NCBI GenBank assembly: GCA_025916135.1
Contig: CP104793.1
Coordinates: 2,790,001-2,854,000, forward strand
DNA: 64,000 nt
Direction: 5' to 3'
Origin: Rhodobacteraceae bacterium D3-12
Lineage (GTDB): Bacteria; Pseudomonadota; Alphaproteobacteria; Rhodobacterales; Rhodobacteraceae
This document shows positions 55,589 to 64,000 of the stretch, piece after piece. A program made the position numbers and the translations under genes. Under the pieces are notes generated by a model that was given only the letters and a program-made list of their open reading frames with translations, did no database searches and was not told where the DNA came from. The number at the start of each line of letters is the position of its first letter. Positions within the stretch are counted from its first letter, which is position 1.

Positions 55589-57283
55589 TCAGCTGACGAA
55601 GTTCACAAACATCGTCACGCCCAACAGGATCGCGATCCACAAAACCATCGCCCCCGTCGGCCATGTCTGCGCCAGCCGCCCTTCTGGACCGGTCGAATAT
55701 TGGAACCGACGGTAAAGCCCCATCGCCCAATTGCTGATCTCACCCACGACATAGCCCGCGCTCGCGCCGAACGCCGCATGCAGATAGCGCAGAGCCACCG
55801 GCCCCGCCTTGCGGTACACCCAATCAAAGCCAAGCGTGACCTGCGCCCCGGCCTGCGGAAACACCCCGGCTCGCAGCAAAACAACAAACCCCAACAGCGT
55901 GAACATCACCAGCTGCACCTGCGTGATAACATGCGTCGTGGTATAGCTGTCATAGGCCACATCAAAGGGCAGCAACGCATAAAGCTGCTCTGGGTAAACG
56001 CCAATAGCGACACAGAAAAACGCCATCCCCGCCATCGCGACAAGCATGTGAAACGGCGCTTCCTCGGGGCGCAGCCCGCTGTCCTTGGCAAAGAACGCGG
56101 CATAGGGCACGCGGATACCGGTGTGCAAAACCGCCCCGACCGACGCCAAAAGCAACGCCCCCCAGACCCAGTCGTAATGCCCCTTGGCCGCCGCCGACAA
56201 TGTCAGCGATTTGGTCACAAAGCCTGAAAACAACGGCATCGCGGAAATCGACGCCGCGCCGACAACGCACAACAGCATGGTCAGCGGCATCGTCCGGTAA
56301 AGCCCGCCCAAGGCGCTCGCCTTGACCGTGCCGGTGCGGAACATCACCGCGCCCATCGCCATGAACAACAGGCCCTTATACAGCACCGACGCCACCGCAT
56401 GTGCCGCCGCCCCGTTCAGGGCAAGCTCGGTGCCAATGCCGATCCCGACCACCATAAAGCCAAGCTGGCTGATCAAAGCAAAGGCCAGAACCCGGCGTAA
56501 ATCGTTCTCGAAAATCGCATAGAGGATCGGGAAAAGCGCCATGACCGTGCCGACATAAATCAACATCTCGGTCCCGGCAAAACCGCGCGCCAAGGCGTAA
56601 ACCGCCATCTTGGTGGTGAACACCGACAGGATCACACTGCCCGTGACCGTCGCCGCCGGATAGGCATCACTCAACCAGCTGTGCAGCAGCGGAAAGCCGC
56701 ATTTTATCCCAAACGCAATCAGGATAAGCCAGCTCGCCGCCGACCCCAGCACCATCTTGTCAAAGGCCACCGACCCGGTCTCGCGATAAAACAGCGCTAC
56801 CCCGATCAACAGCAACACGCCCGAGGCGATCTGCACCACCAGATAGCGCATGCCAGTGTGATACGCGCCTTCGCTGCCCCGCGCCCAGATCAGGAAAACG
56901 CTGGCAATCGCCGTGCCTTCCCAAAACACAAAGAGCGAGATCAGATCGCCGGCAAACACCGCACCAATCGCCGCCCCTGCATAAAGCAACGCCGCCAGCT
57001 GCTGCGCCGTATCGCGCAAATGCCAAGCGTAAAGATTGGCCAAAAACGCCGCGAGGCTAAAGATCAACCCGAACAGCCGCGCCAGCGGATCAACCCGCAA
57101 CAGCTCCAGCTCGAAACCGAAAAACGCCATCGGTGCCAACGCCCCCTCGGGCAGGCTCCAGATCATCCAACCCGACAGCAAAGGCGCCGCCAGCAAAACG
57201 ATATTGCGTGCGATCATGGGCAAGCCCGGCAACAAAATCGCCGCGGCCAGAAACAGGAAAGCAGGCGGGAAAAACTCAGCCAT
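55589..57283 (-). CDS. Na(+)/H(+) antiporter subunit D-like protein (third copy)
   Basis: 564 aa from the ATG at 57283. About 16 membrane helices of the Proton_antipo_M type: VFWEGTAIASVFLIWARGSEGAYHTGMRYL (helix-5 Glu region), LIAFGIKCGFPLLHSWLSDAYPAATVTGSVILS (Lys and His of the channel), ENDLRRVLAFALISQLGFMVVG. Longer than a usual MrpD, with a C-terminal extension and extra helices. Last gene of the Mrp-type operon. Confidence 0.85.
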   Translation of the reverse strand: MAEFFPPAFLFLAAAILLPGLPMIARNIVLLAAPLLSGWMIWSLPEGALAPMAFFGFELELLRVDPLARLFGLIFSLAAFLANLYAWHLRDTAQQLAALLYAGAAIGAVFAGDLISLFVFWEGTAIASVFLIWARGSEGAYHTGMRYLVVQIASGVLLLIGVALFYRETGSVAFDKMVLGSAASWLILIAFGIKCGFPLLHSWLSDAYPAATVTGSVILSVFTTKMAVYALARGFAGTEMLIYVGTVMALFPILYAIFENDLRRVLAFALISQLGFMVVGIGIGTELALNGAAAHAVASVLYKGLLFMAMGAVMFRTGTVKASALGGLYRTMPLTMLLCVVGAASISAMPLFSGFVTKSLTLSAAAKGHYDWVWGALLLASVGAVLHTGIRVPYAAFFAKDSGLRPEEAPFHMLVAMAGMAFFCVAIGVYPEQLYALLPFDVAYDSYTTTHVITQVQLVMFTLLGFVVLLRAGVFPQAGAQVTLGFDWVYRKAGPVALRYLHAAFGASAGYVVGEISNWAMGLYRRFQYSTGPEGRLAQTWPTGAMVLWIAILLGVTMFVNFVS

Positions 57284-57641
57284 CTTGCGTCCCCTTTTCA
57301 CGCGGCGCTTCGGGATAATCTTCGCTGTCCACATCATAGGGCGCGTAATACGTCGCGTCCCGCGCCAGCAGGAATTGCACCCCCTTCGCACCGATCACCA
57401 ACGCGGCGCAGACCACGAACCCGAACAGCGCATAGAACCCCGGCGTCTCTTCGATCGGCAGGTAAACATGCTTGTGATAAAAGAACTCGGCCAGAAACAG
57501 ACCCGCGCAAACGGCATAGATCGCGTAAACAAACCCGCTCACCGCCTTGGGCTTGTCCGTCCAGGCAAACAGCCGCCCCAGCATGGGCATGCGGCCCGTC
57601 TGGTCCAACTGCGCTGTCTCTTCGCTCTTGGTCTCGCTCAT
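57276..57641 (-). CDS. Two-helix membrane protein of the antiporter operon
   Basis: 121 aa from the ATG at 57641, overlapping the next gene by 8 bp. Two membrane helices (VSGFVYAIYAVCAGLFLAEFFY and GFYALFGFVVCAALVIGAKGVQ) and a charged C-terminal tail (YYAPYDVDSEDYPEAPREKG). No Mrp subunit looks like this; it is probably an accessory subunit. It resembles a conserved unnamed roseobacter protein, but I cannot name a family. Confidence 0.72.
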   Translation of the reverse strand: MSETKSEETAQLDQTGRMPMLGRLFAWTDKPKAVSGFVYAIYAVCAGLFLAEFFYHKHVYLPIEETPGFYALFGFVVCAALVIGAKGVQFLLARDATYYAPYDVDSEDYPEAPREKGTQDG

Positions 57642-57652
57642 CCCCGCCCCTC

Positions 57653-59113
57653 TCACTTCGCGACCAACGGCATCAGGAACGCCTGTATCGCGCCTGCGTA
57701 AAAGAACAACACAAGGCAGCCCGCCGCCGCGATCGCCGGTGGCAACCAGACCAAAACGCCCGCCTCGCCCCATTCATCCGGTGCATCCTTTTTGTCCCGC
57801 AGAAAGAACCCTTTGCCCACCACCGGCAGCAAATAGGCCACGTTCAACAAGGACGACGCCATCAATACGCCGATCATCACCCATTGCTGCGTGTCCGCCG
57901 CCGCCATGATCAACAGCCACTTGCTCCACGAGCCGCCCAAAGGCGGCAAGCCAATGATGCTCAACGCGCCAATCAAAAAGGCGATAAACGTCACCGGCAT
58001 CGCCCGGCCCAAACCCGTCATCTGGCTGATGTTGGTCTTATGCGTCGCCACGTAGATCGACCCGGCACACATGAACAAGGTGATCTTGCCCATCGCGTGC
58101 ATTGCGATATGCATACCGCCCCCGATCACGCCCATCGACGTGGCCAAGGCCATGCCCAGCGTGATGTAGCTCAGCTGTGATACCGTCGAATAAGCCAGCC
58201 GCGCCTTGAGGTTGTCCTTGGTCAACGCCACAACGCTCGCCGCGACAATGCTGAACGCCGCCAGCCACATAAGCCATTCGCTCGCGCCCGTCTCGGCCAG
58301 AAAATCAATGCCAAAGATGTAAACGCCGACCTTCAGCATGGTAAAGACACCCGCCTTCACCACCGCCACAGCATGCAACAGCGCCGACACCGGCGTCGGG
58401 GCCACCATCGCCGCCGGCAACCAGCGGTGAAACGGCATAAGCGCCGCCTTGCCGATCCCGAACGCATAAAGCGCCAGCAGGATCGGAACCATGATCCCTG
58501 CAACCTTGCCGTCCAGAATGCCACCCAGTCGGAAATCCAACGTCCCGGCCAACGCCCAGGTCCAGATCACCCCGACCAACAGCAATGCAATCGACGTGCC
58601 CATCAGGATGCCTAAATAGGTCCGCGCACCGCGCACCGCCTCGGCCGTTCCCTTGTGCGCGACCAGAGGATAGGTCGAAATCGTCAACATCTCGTAAAAC
58701 AGGAACAAAGAGAACATGTTGGCCGAAAACGCCAACCCCATCACACTCGCAATCGCAAAGCTAAAGCAGGCAAAGAAGCGCGCGTGATCTTTCTCGTTGT
58801 TTCCACGCATATAGCCGATGCCATAGAGATGCGTCAAAATCCACAAACCGCTGGCGATCAGCGCAAACATCAAGCCCAAAGGCTCGACATGAAAGGCAAT
58901 CTCGATCCCCGGCATCACCTCGGCCAACAGCATCTTTTCGCTGGTGCCATTGCCCTCGTTTACCAGCACGACAAGCACGCTGGCAAAGGTCGCCATCGCC
59001 GCAGCAAGGGTCATCCCGTCGCGCAGGTTCTCACGGTTGCGCAGCACGATGTTGCCCACCGTCGCCACGCCGGGAATAAGCATCGAAAGCGTTATCGCTA
59101 CCCAGGTTTCCAT
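57653..59113 (-). CDS. Monovalent cation/H+ antiporter subunit D family protein (second copy)
   Basis: 486 aa, about 14 membrane helices. Proton_antipo_M pattern: LFLFYEMLTISTYPLVAHKGTAEAVRGARTYL, GIGKAALMPFHRWLPAAMVAPTPVSALLHAVAVVKAGVF (Lys and His of the proton channel), DNLKARLAYSTVSQLSYITLG. Start shares one base with the stop of the gene before it (TGATG). Part of the antiporter complex in the inner membrane. Confidence 0.88.
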   Translation of the reverse strand: METWVAITLSMLIPGVATVGNIVLRNRENLRDGMTLAAAMATFASVLVVLVNEGNGTSEKMLLAEVMPGIEIAFHVEPLGLMFALIASGLWILTHLYGIGYMRGNNEKDHARFFACFSFAIASVMGLAFSANMFSLFLFYEMLTISTYPLVAHKGTAEAVRGARTYLGILMGTSIALLLVGVIWTWALAGTLDFRLGGILDGKVAGIMVPILLALYAFGIGKAALMPFHRWLPAAMVAPTPVSALLHAVAVVKAGVFTMLKVGVYIFGIDFLAETGASEWLMWLAAFSIVAASVVALTKDNLKARLAYSTVSQLSYITLGMALATSMGVIGGGMHIAMHAMGKITLFMCAGSIYVATHKTNISQMTGLGRAMPVTFIAFLIGALSIIGLPPLGGSWSKWLLIMAAADTQQWVMIGVLMASSLLNVAYLLPVVGKGFFLRDKKDAPDEWGEAGVLVWLPPAIAAAGCLVLFFYAGAIQAFLMPLVAK

Positions 59114-60687
59114 CAGCGCACCACCATTCCGGCCACATCCGCCATCCCGGCGGATCCGGCGATAAACCCTTGCGCCGCGCTCAATGACGCCGCCAGCGAC
59201 AGGTCGGTGTTCACCCCGAACCAGACACAGGCAATCGCCATCACCCAGAGCGGCACCAACATCGCCGCCGGCGCCTCGCGCACCACCACATCCTCGGCCG
59301 GTTCCGCCAGATACAGCGCCTCAACCATTTTCCAGACGTAAATCACCGCCAACAGCGACGACAGCATGATCAAAACGGCCATTGGCCACCATCCCGCCTC
59401 GAACGCCGCCTGCACCAGAACCCATTTGCTGATGAACCCCGCCGTGCCCGGTACCCCGATCAGGCTCAAGCCGCCAATCACCATCGCCGCGCTGGTCCAT
59501 GGCATCGTCTTGCCCGCCCCGCCGATCCGATCCAAAAACGAGTTGCCATAGCGCAGCGCCAGCGCGCCAACCCCCATGAACAAGGCCGCCTTGGTGATCC
59601 CGTGATTGAACAGATGCGCAATCGCCGCCGTCAGCCCGGTCTCGCTCAGAAATCCAATGCCCAAAAGCATATAGCCGATCTGAGCAAGGCTGGAATAGGC
59701 CAGCAACCGCTTCAAATCGGTCTGGAAAATCGCAATCAAAGACGCGGCAAACATCGCCAGAACCGCCAGCGGAATGATGATGAACTCTAGGGTCTTCACC
59801 TCAAACAGATACTGCGGCTGGAACACCGTGAACATGAACCGCATCAGCACATAGATCGCCACCTTGGTCGCCGTCGCGGCCAAAAACGTGGTCACCGCGC
59901 TCGGCGCATAGGTATAGGCATTGGGCAGCCACAGGTGCAGCGGATAAATCGCCGCCTTTAGCCCCATGCCCACCACGATAAACGCAAAGGCCGCCCGCAC
60001 CGTGCGGTTGCCCTGCTGGTCGGCGATCCGCTCGGCAATATCGGCCATGTTGAGCGTGCCAGTCGCCATATACAAAAGGCCCAGCCCGATCACAAAAAAC
60101 GTCGCCCCGATCGTGCCCATGATCAGGTAATCATAGGCCGCGGTCAAAGCCCGCCGATCCTTCTCGGCCCCCGCCGCGATCAACACATAGGTCGCCAGCG
60201 ACGAAATCTCGAGAAACACGAACACGTTGAACGCATCGCCCGTGATAACAACGCCCAGCAAGCCGGTGAAACACAACAGGAAACAGGAATAGAACAAGGC
60301 CTGATGCCGCTGCCCCACCTCGGCCAGAATGCTGATCCGCGCATAGGGCATCACCACCGCCGCAATCCCGGTCACCAAGAGCAGAACAAAGGCATTCGCC
60401 GCGTCGATCCGGTATTCGATCCCCATCGGCGGCGCCCAGCCGCCAATGTGATACGATATCACCTCGCCGCCGATCACCCGCATCATCAGGAACACAGCCA
60501 TGACAAAGCTCGCCGTCACCGCCGCATAGGCAATCGCCCAAGCCAGCTTGCGCGAGCCGATCAACACGATCAAAGGTGCCGCACAGAACGGCGCCATGAT
60601 CAACAAAAGCGGAAGCTGATCCACAAGGCTCAGCGCCACATGCGCGGCCGCGTGATGGCCTTCGGTTGCTGCTGCTGTGCTCGCCAT
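59113..60687 (-). CDS. mrpD: Na(+)/H(+) antiporter subunit D (MrpD-like, first copy)
   Basis: 524 aa, about 14 membrane helices after a 20-residue His/Ala-rich leader. VFVFLEISSLATYVLIAAGAEKDRRALTAAYDYL, VGMGLKAAIYPLHLWLPNAYTYAPSAVTTFLAATATKVAIYV and QTDLKRLLAYSSLAQIGYMLLG are the MrpD blocks. It directly follows mrpC (shared base, TAATG), the usual order C-D. The mrpA N-terminal part that most Mrp complexes have may be supplied by the extra D-like proteins. Confidence 0.9.
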   Translation of the reverse strand: MASTAAATEGHHAAAHVALSLVDQLPLLLIMAPFCAAPLIVLIGSRKLAWAIAYAAVTASFVMAVFLMMRVIGGEVISYHIGGWAPPMGIEYRIDAANAFVLLLVTGIAAVVMPYARISILAEVGQRHQALFYSCFLLCFTGLLGVVITGDAFNVFVFLEISSLATYVLIAAGAEKDRRALTAAYDYLIMGTIGATFFVIGLGLLYMATGTLNMADIAERIADQQGNRTVRAAFAFIVVGMGLKAAIYPLHLWLPNAYTYAPSAVTTFLAATATKVAIYVLMRFMFTVFQPQYLFEVKTLEFIIIPLAVLAMFAASLIAIFQTDLKRLLAYSSLAQIGYMLLGIGFLSETGLTAAIAHLFNHGITKAALFMGVGALALRYGNSFLDRIGGAGKTMPWTSAAMVIGGLSLIGVPGTAGFISKWVLVQAAFEAGWWPMAVLIMLSSLLAVIYVWKMVEALYLAEPAEDVVVREAPAAMLVPLWVMAIACVWFGVNTDLSLAASLSAAQGFIAGSAGMADVAGMVVR

Positions 60688-61121
60688 TACGCCCGTCCGC
60701 CCATCGTGCCGCCATACAGGCGTTTTTCCTGTGCTGCCATCTCGGTCTCTATGATCAGAATGTCATCCTCCTCGATGGTGCCGAATTCTTCGCGAATGCG
60801 CACGATCAAGGCCAGCCCCAGCGATGTCGTCGCGATCCCCACCACAATCGCAGTCAGGATCAACACATGCGGCAGCGGGTTGGAGTAAACGACCTCGGGG
60901 TCGATATTCATATCCACCGGGAAAATCGGCGCGGTGCCGCCGGTGACTTTCCCCATCGAGATATAGAGCATGAAAACGCTGGTCTGAAAGATGTTCAGCC
61001 CGACAATCTTCTTGATGAAATTCCCTTTGGCCACAACGATATAGAGCCCGGTCATCATCAAGACCGTGAACAGCCAATAGTTCAAATGGCCCACGAAAAA
61101 TTCAAACATGTCGCCGCTCAT
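60687..61121 (-). CDS. mrpC: Na(+)/H(+) antiporter subunit C (NuoK-like)
   Basis: 144 aa from the ATG at 61121; an ATG at 61109 is possible. Three membrane helices: YWLFTVLMMTGLYIVVAKGNFIKKIVGLNIFQTSVFMLYISMG and the C-terminal VLILTAIVVGIATTSLGLALIVRIREEFGTIEEDD. The NxFxKKIxGLxI block and the final TAIVxG..xxG are the MrpC/NuoK fingerprint. It is four bp from the stop of the MnhB gene. Confidence 0.9.
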   Translation of the reverse strand: MSGDMFEFFVGHLNYWLFTVLMMTGLYIVVAKGNFIKKIVGLNIFQTSVFMLYISMGKVTGGTAPIFPVDMNIDPEVVYSNPLPHVLILTAIVVGIATTSLGLALIVRIREEFGTIEEDDILIIETEMAAQEKRLYGGTMGGRA

Positions 61122-61125
61122 TGCC

Positions 61126-61569
61126 TTACCATTCCTCGTCGCTGATCCGTGGCGGGCGCGCGGCAAAAGCATAGTAAATTGCCACCATCACCCCCGTCAC
61201 CGTGATCCCCACACCCAGCTCGACCACAAGGATCCCCCAGTGTTGCCCATGCGACGGATGATCCGGCGTAAACGCGCCATAGTTCAGGTATTCATACCCC
61301 AGCAGCATGCTCAGCAATCCGGTCCCGGCATAGAGCAACACGCCCAGCGCCATCAGCTTGTGAACCAACCATGGCGGGAACACCTGCTTGGCTTTGCGCA
61401 GCGAGAAAACGATCCCATAGAGGATGAACGCCACCGCAAAAATCGCCCCCGCCTGAAACCCGCCGCCGGGCGAATAATCGCCGTGAAACTGCACATAAAG
61501 CGCAAACAGAATGATCGCCCCAACCGTCAGCTTGGTCACAATCCGCAGGATAAGATGGTGAGAGCCCAT
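61126..61569 (-). CDS. mrpB: MnhB domain antiporter subunit (MrpB-like)
   Basis: 147 aa, four helices. KLTVGAIILFALYVQFHGDYSPGGGFQAGAIFAVAFILYG carries the HG...PGGGFxxG motif of MnhB/MrpB. The helix with VELGVGITVTGVMVAIYYAF follows. Start shares a base with the DUF4040 gene stop. Structural subunit of the antiporter. Confidence 0.92.
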   Translation of the reverse strand: MGSHHLILRIVTKLTVGAIILFALYVQFHGDYSPGGGFQAGAIFAVAFILYGIVFSLRKAKQVFPPWLVHKLMALGVLLYAGTGLLSMLLGYEYLNYGAFTPDHPSHGQHWGILVVELGVGITVTGVMVAIYYAFAARPPRISDEEW

Positions 61570-62141
61570 TACGCCGTCCCCCCCTTACGATCGTCCTCGC
61601 GCCGGCCACGCTTCTTGCGCCGCCGCAAGCCGCTGATCAGGAACAAAACCCCGATCCCGGCCGTGAACACCACCGCTGTCTCGCCCAACGTATCATAGCC
61701 GCGATAGCTCGCCAAAACCGCAGTCACCACATTGGGCACGCCAATCTGCTCCGGGCTTTTTTGCAAATAATCGGGCGACACATGGGTCTGTGGCGGCGCA
61801 TCCGGCACGCCGAAATTGGGCATGTCCAGCGTGCCATAAATCAACGCGCCGCCGGTCATGAACACCACCAACAGCGGCAACAAGGGCGAGCGCGTGCTCG
61901 GCTTCTCCACCCGGCTGGTCAAGGCCATCGTGCCCAGCATCAAAACGGTCGAAATCCCCGCGCCCACTGCGGCCTCGGTAAAGGCCACATCCACCGCGTC
62001 CAGCGCCACAAACAACAGCGCCGACAACAGGCTGAACATCCCCGCCAGCATCGCCGTCACAAACAACCGGTTGGTCACCACAATCGCAATCGCCGTGACG
62101 ACCAACATGATGAACAATGTGATAACAATGAAGGTCTCCAT
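61569..62141 (-). CDS. DUF4040 domain antiporter subunit (MrpA C-terminal-like)
   Basis: 190 aa from the ATG at 62141. The first part (VTNRLFVTAMLAGMFSLLSALLFVALDAVDVAFTEAAVGAGISTVLMLG) is the DUF4040 (MBH-type) domain, usually part of MrpA; the second has LASYRGYDTLGETAVVFTAGIGVLFLISG, the MrpB N-terminal segment with YRxxDTLGE. So this single gene supplies parts that other Mrp complexes carry at the MrpA end. The start overlaps the mrpG stop (TGATG). Confidence 0.88.
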   Translation of the reverse strand: METFIVITLFIMLVVTAIAIVVTNRLFVTAMLAGMFSLLSALLFVALDAVDVAFTEAAVGAGISTVLMLGTMALTSRVEKPSTRSPLLPLLVVFMTGGALIYGTLDMPNFGVPDAPPQTHVSPDYLQKSPEQIGVPNVVTAVLASYRGYDTLGETAVVFTAGIGVLFLISGLRRRKKRGRREDDRKGGTA

Positions 62142-62551
62142 CACCGCGCCTCCTCGCCATCATGCTCACCGTCGTGCTCGTCCTCATCCTCGTCCAAATC
62201 GCTCGCAACAAGCGGCTCTGGCTCGGCGGGCACCAACCCTTTGGCCACCTTGGGGCGCAACCCCGACACCAGCGCGGCATTGGCTACAGCATGGGTCGCG
62301 GTCGGCCCTGTGATGAACAGGAAAAGACCGATAATCAGCAACTTAACCGTGATCAACGTCGGCCCCGCCTGAAGGCACATCCCGACAATCAGCAGGATAA
62401 CACCGCCCGAATCCGTCACCGACGCCGCATGCAACCGCGCCCAGAAATCCTCAAGCCGCCAGCTCCCGAAGGCGCCGACCAGCACGAAAAAACTGCCCGA
62501 GACGATGCAGATCCAGCTCAGAACCTCGACACTCACTTCTGCCCAGCTCAT
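62141..62551 (-). CDS. mrpG: Monovalent cation/H(+) antiporter subunit G
   Basis: 136 aa, three membrane helices. GSFFVLVGAFGSWRLEDFWARLHAASVTDSGGVILLIVGM is the MrpG/PhaG motif (RLxDxxxRxHAxSxxD). A long acidic tail (EPLVASDLDEDEDEHDGEHD) is unusual. Overlaps mrpF by 4 bp. Confidence 0.92.
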   Translation of the reverse strand: MSWAEVSVEVLSWICIVSGSFFVLVGAFGSWRLEDFWARLHAASVTDSGGVILLIVGMCLQAGPTLITVKLLIIGLFLFITGPTATHAVANAALVSGLRPKVAKGLVPAEPEPLVASDLDEDEDEHDGEHDGEEAR

Positions 62552-62916
62552 CGCGCGCTCCCCTCGCCATCCGGCGCCATCTTTCCGGCCATCGGCCCGG
62601 CGACCCCGTCACCCTCGGCACCTGCGCCTTGACCCGGCGCTTGCCCCGGTATCTGCACAATATCGCCAATCGCGCGATAGCGGAAAAACTTCAGAACCGC
62701 GATCGTGCCGACAAAGTTGATCAGCGCATAAAGCAGCGCAATATCAAGGAAATCGGGCCGCCCCGACAGAAACCCCATCACCCCGATCAACAACACGGTA
62801 TGGGTGCCAAACAGGTTCACCGCCAACACCCGATCATACAGCGTCGGCCCGGCGAACGCCCGGATCAGCACGAAGACCATGCCGATGAAAATCGCAATCG
62901 TGGCCAGAATAAACAT
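62548..62916 (-). CDS. mrpF: Monovalent cation/H(+) antiporter subunit F
   Basis: 122 aa from the ATG at 62916. Three helices with the MrpF motif LIRAFAGPTLYDRVLAVNLFGTHTVLLI and DIALLYALINFVGTIAVLKFFRY. A Gly/Ala-rich tail (PGQAPGQGAGAEGDGVAG) is added to the usual 90-residue core. Overlaps mrpE stop (TGATG). Confidence 0.92.
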   Translation of the reverse strand: MFILATIAIFIGMVFVLIRAFAGPTLYDRVLAVNLFGTHTVLLIGVMGFLSGRPDFLDIALLYALINFVGTIAVLKFFRYRAIGDIVQIPGQAPGQGAGAEGDGVAGPMAGKMAPDGEGSAR

Positions 62917-63488
62917 CACCCGCGCCCCTTGGTTGCAGCCGTCGCATGCTCGGTAACCGTCACCCGCCGGTCCATATCGCGCAGCGCGTCCATATCGTCG
63001 GGGCTGAAATTCAGCGCATGCACCAAAAACCGCTCGTCCTCGGTCTCGACCGTGATCGTGCCGGGGGTCAGGGTGATCGAATTGGCGAAAATCACCTGTC
63101 CAACGTCGGTTTTCTGGCTGTGTTTGACGCTAAACAGATGCTGGCGCGTCTCGGCCACCGGGGCCATGATAATCTTGGTCACCGCCCAGTTCGCCTTGGC
63201 GATTTCGACCAGCAACCAAAGGAAATAAGCGAAACTGCTGAACGGGCGCAGCACCAGAGGCACCACATAATCATCGGCATCATCCATCCGCCGCACGAAA
63301 TAGACCGCAAGCAGGGCTGAAACGACCCCGAACCCGACAATCAACGGCTTATACAGCCCCGACAGCAACAGCCAAAGCGCCATCAATACGATGAACGGTC
63401 CGATTATCCGCACGAAGCTCAGCCCCCCAGTTCTATCGTGGGCCAGCGCAGTTTTCGTGGCGCGGATCCCCGTTTTTGATTGCCCCAT
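62916..63488 (-). CDS. mrpE: Na+/H+ antiporter subunit E
   Basis: 190 aa from the ATG at 63488; ATGs at 63521 and a GTG at 63527 are alternatives. Two to three helices (GPFIVLMALWLLLSGLYKPLIVGFGVVSALLAVYFV), a soluble C-terminal part with FANSITLTPGTITVE and the LVHALNFSPDD motif of MrpE. First gene of the ten-gene operon mrpE-F-G-DUF4040-B-C-D and three more. The promoter must lie in 63489-63739, divergent from the ABC gene. Confidence 0.92.
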   Translation of the reverse strand: MGQSKTGIRATKTALAHDRTGGLSFVRIIGPFIVLMALWLLLSGLYKPLIVGFGVVSALLAVYFVRRMDDADDYVVPLVLRPFSSFAYFLWLLVEIAKANWAVTKIIMAPVAETRQHLFSVKHSQKTDVGQVIFANSITLTPGTITVETEDERFLVHALNFSPDDMDALRDMDRRVTVTEHATAATKGRG

Positions 63489-63739
63489 TTGGTATCGTTC
63501 TACCCCCCGGATTACAAGCATCCCCACGGCATTTTTCGCCGTTTTCCGCTCAAATCCGCGTCATCACGTCACCGTGACAAACGCCCGCAATGACGCTTTA
63601 TTTCAATGATCCGGTCACATTTTTGCCGTATGACATTGTCATAGACTGTCGTGATCCGACATAATGACGGAGAAAAGACGCACCAAGCGTTAACCAAACC
63701 CCGTTAAAGAGGGTTGAGAGAGCAGTACCGGAGCCTGAG

Positions 63740-64000
63740 ATGCTCGAATTTGACAATGTAAGCAAGTCCTTCTGGACCGGCACGCAGCGCAAGGTGATCC
63801 TTGACCGCGTGAGCTTTCGAGTCGATCTTGGCCGGTCGATGGGCGTGCTTGCGCCCAACGGCACCGGGAAAACCACGCTTATCAACATGATGGCCGGCCT
63901 TGAAAAGCCGGATGAGGGCGAAATCCGCCGCGATTGCCGCATCTCCTTCCCGCTTGGTTTCATGGGCGGCGTCGTTTCCAAACACACCGCCGTCGAAAAC
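63740..64000 (+). CDS. kpsT: Polysaccharide export ABC transporter ATP-binding protein (KpsT-like), cut by window edge
   Basis: 87 codons visible from the ATG at 63740. MLEFDNVSKSFWTGTQRKVIL and Walker A VLAPNGTGKTTLINMMAGLEKPDEGEI (here GTGK in place of GSGK), then RRDCRISFPLGFMGG, a pattern of the KpsT/Wzt-type ATPases that drive capsule or other polysaccharide export. The short N-terminus without peptidase domain fits. The rest is outside the window. Confidence 0.82.
   Translation, partial: MLEFDNVSKSFWTGTQRKVILDRVSFRVDLGRSMGVLAPNGTGKTTLINMMAGLEKPDEGEIRRDCRISFPLGFMGGVVSKHTAVEN

Noticed and set aside
56681-58180. 499-codon open frame opposite the antiporter genes
   Set aside because: It crosses three coupled genes on the other strand and has antisense composition (Arg/Gln/His-rich).

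Overview
The window is a G+C-rich chromosomal segment of an alphaproteobacterium, most likely order Rhodobacterales (Roseobacter group). This rests on recognised gene content: roseobacter-style small families (DUF2484, DUF2937, DUF378), a Hint/RTX secreted protein, pntAB, an Mrp-type antiporter with DUF4040, a kpsT-like gene, and intergenic repeats of the TTCATCTGAC...AAATATCCCGGG type. No rRNA, tRNA, CRISPR array, prophage or insertion sequence was seen. The species cannot be named from sequence alone.

Layout. 0-1.2 kb (minus): MerR regulator, carboxymuconolactone decarboxylase-like protein and the start of an enoyl-CoA hydratase, behind a 19-bp-spacer MerR promoter. 1.5-4.5 kb: pntAB transhydrogenase. 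4.7-10 kb: single metabolic genes (methyltransferase, SDR, MmcQ/YjbR, cysteine hydrolase divergent to a GlxA regulator, kynureninase, GNAT). 10.2-12.7 kb: large Hint/RTX protein. 12.8-14.3 kb: PuuD-like hydrolase with a PuuR-like regulator. 14.5-20 kb: fasciclin protein, DUF378, aminopeptidase N and a three-gene overlapping operon. 20.3-22.3 kb: lolD and lolC/E. 22.3-25.2 kb: operon of small membrane proteins, two DUF2484 paralogues and an APC permease. 25.5-29.3 kb: murC, murG, ftsW. 30-39.8 kb: flavoproteins, three tandem c-type cytochromes, thioesterase, Tat-exported metallo-hydrolase, a SoxR/glyoxalase pair, an HxlR regulator divergent to an SDR/isomerase pair. 39.95-41.7 kb: leuA behind a leucine-rich leader peptide. 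43.4-51 kb: mreB, then (after an aminotransferase and a small protein) mreC, mreD, PBP2 and rodA. 51.4-55.5 kb: hydroxyacid dehydrogenase, SseB, uracil-DNA glycosylase, ArsR plus permease. 55.6-63.5 kb: ten-gene Mrp-type antiporter operon. The window ends in a kpsT-like ABC gene.

Three cross-window patterns stand out. (1) At least seven genes, possibly eight, have an interior or near-start frame break that a single C or G insertion would repair, often in a run of five or six C. The mre-operon genes mreC and PBP2 are among them. This looks like systematic under-calling of C/G runs in the assembly, so the breaks should not be taken as real gene decay without read checks. (2) Two families of dispersed, hairpin-rich intergenic repeats occur: family A, five copies, some grown into about 30-33-bp tandem arrays; family B, three copies, each between convergent genes. 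All eight are in the same strand orientation. (3) Several regulatory sites can be read directly: two MerR-family promoters with 19-bp spacers, a palindrome between hxlR and its divergent target, and a leu attenuator-like leader.
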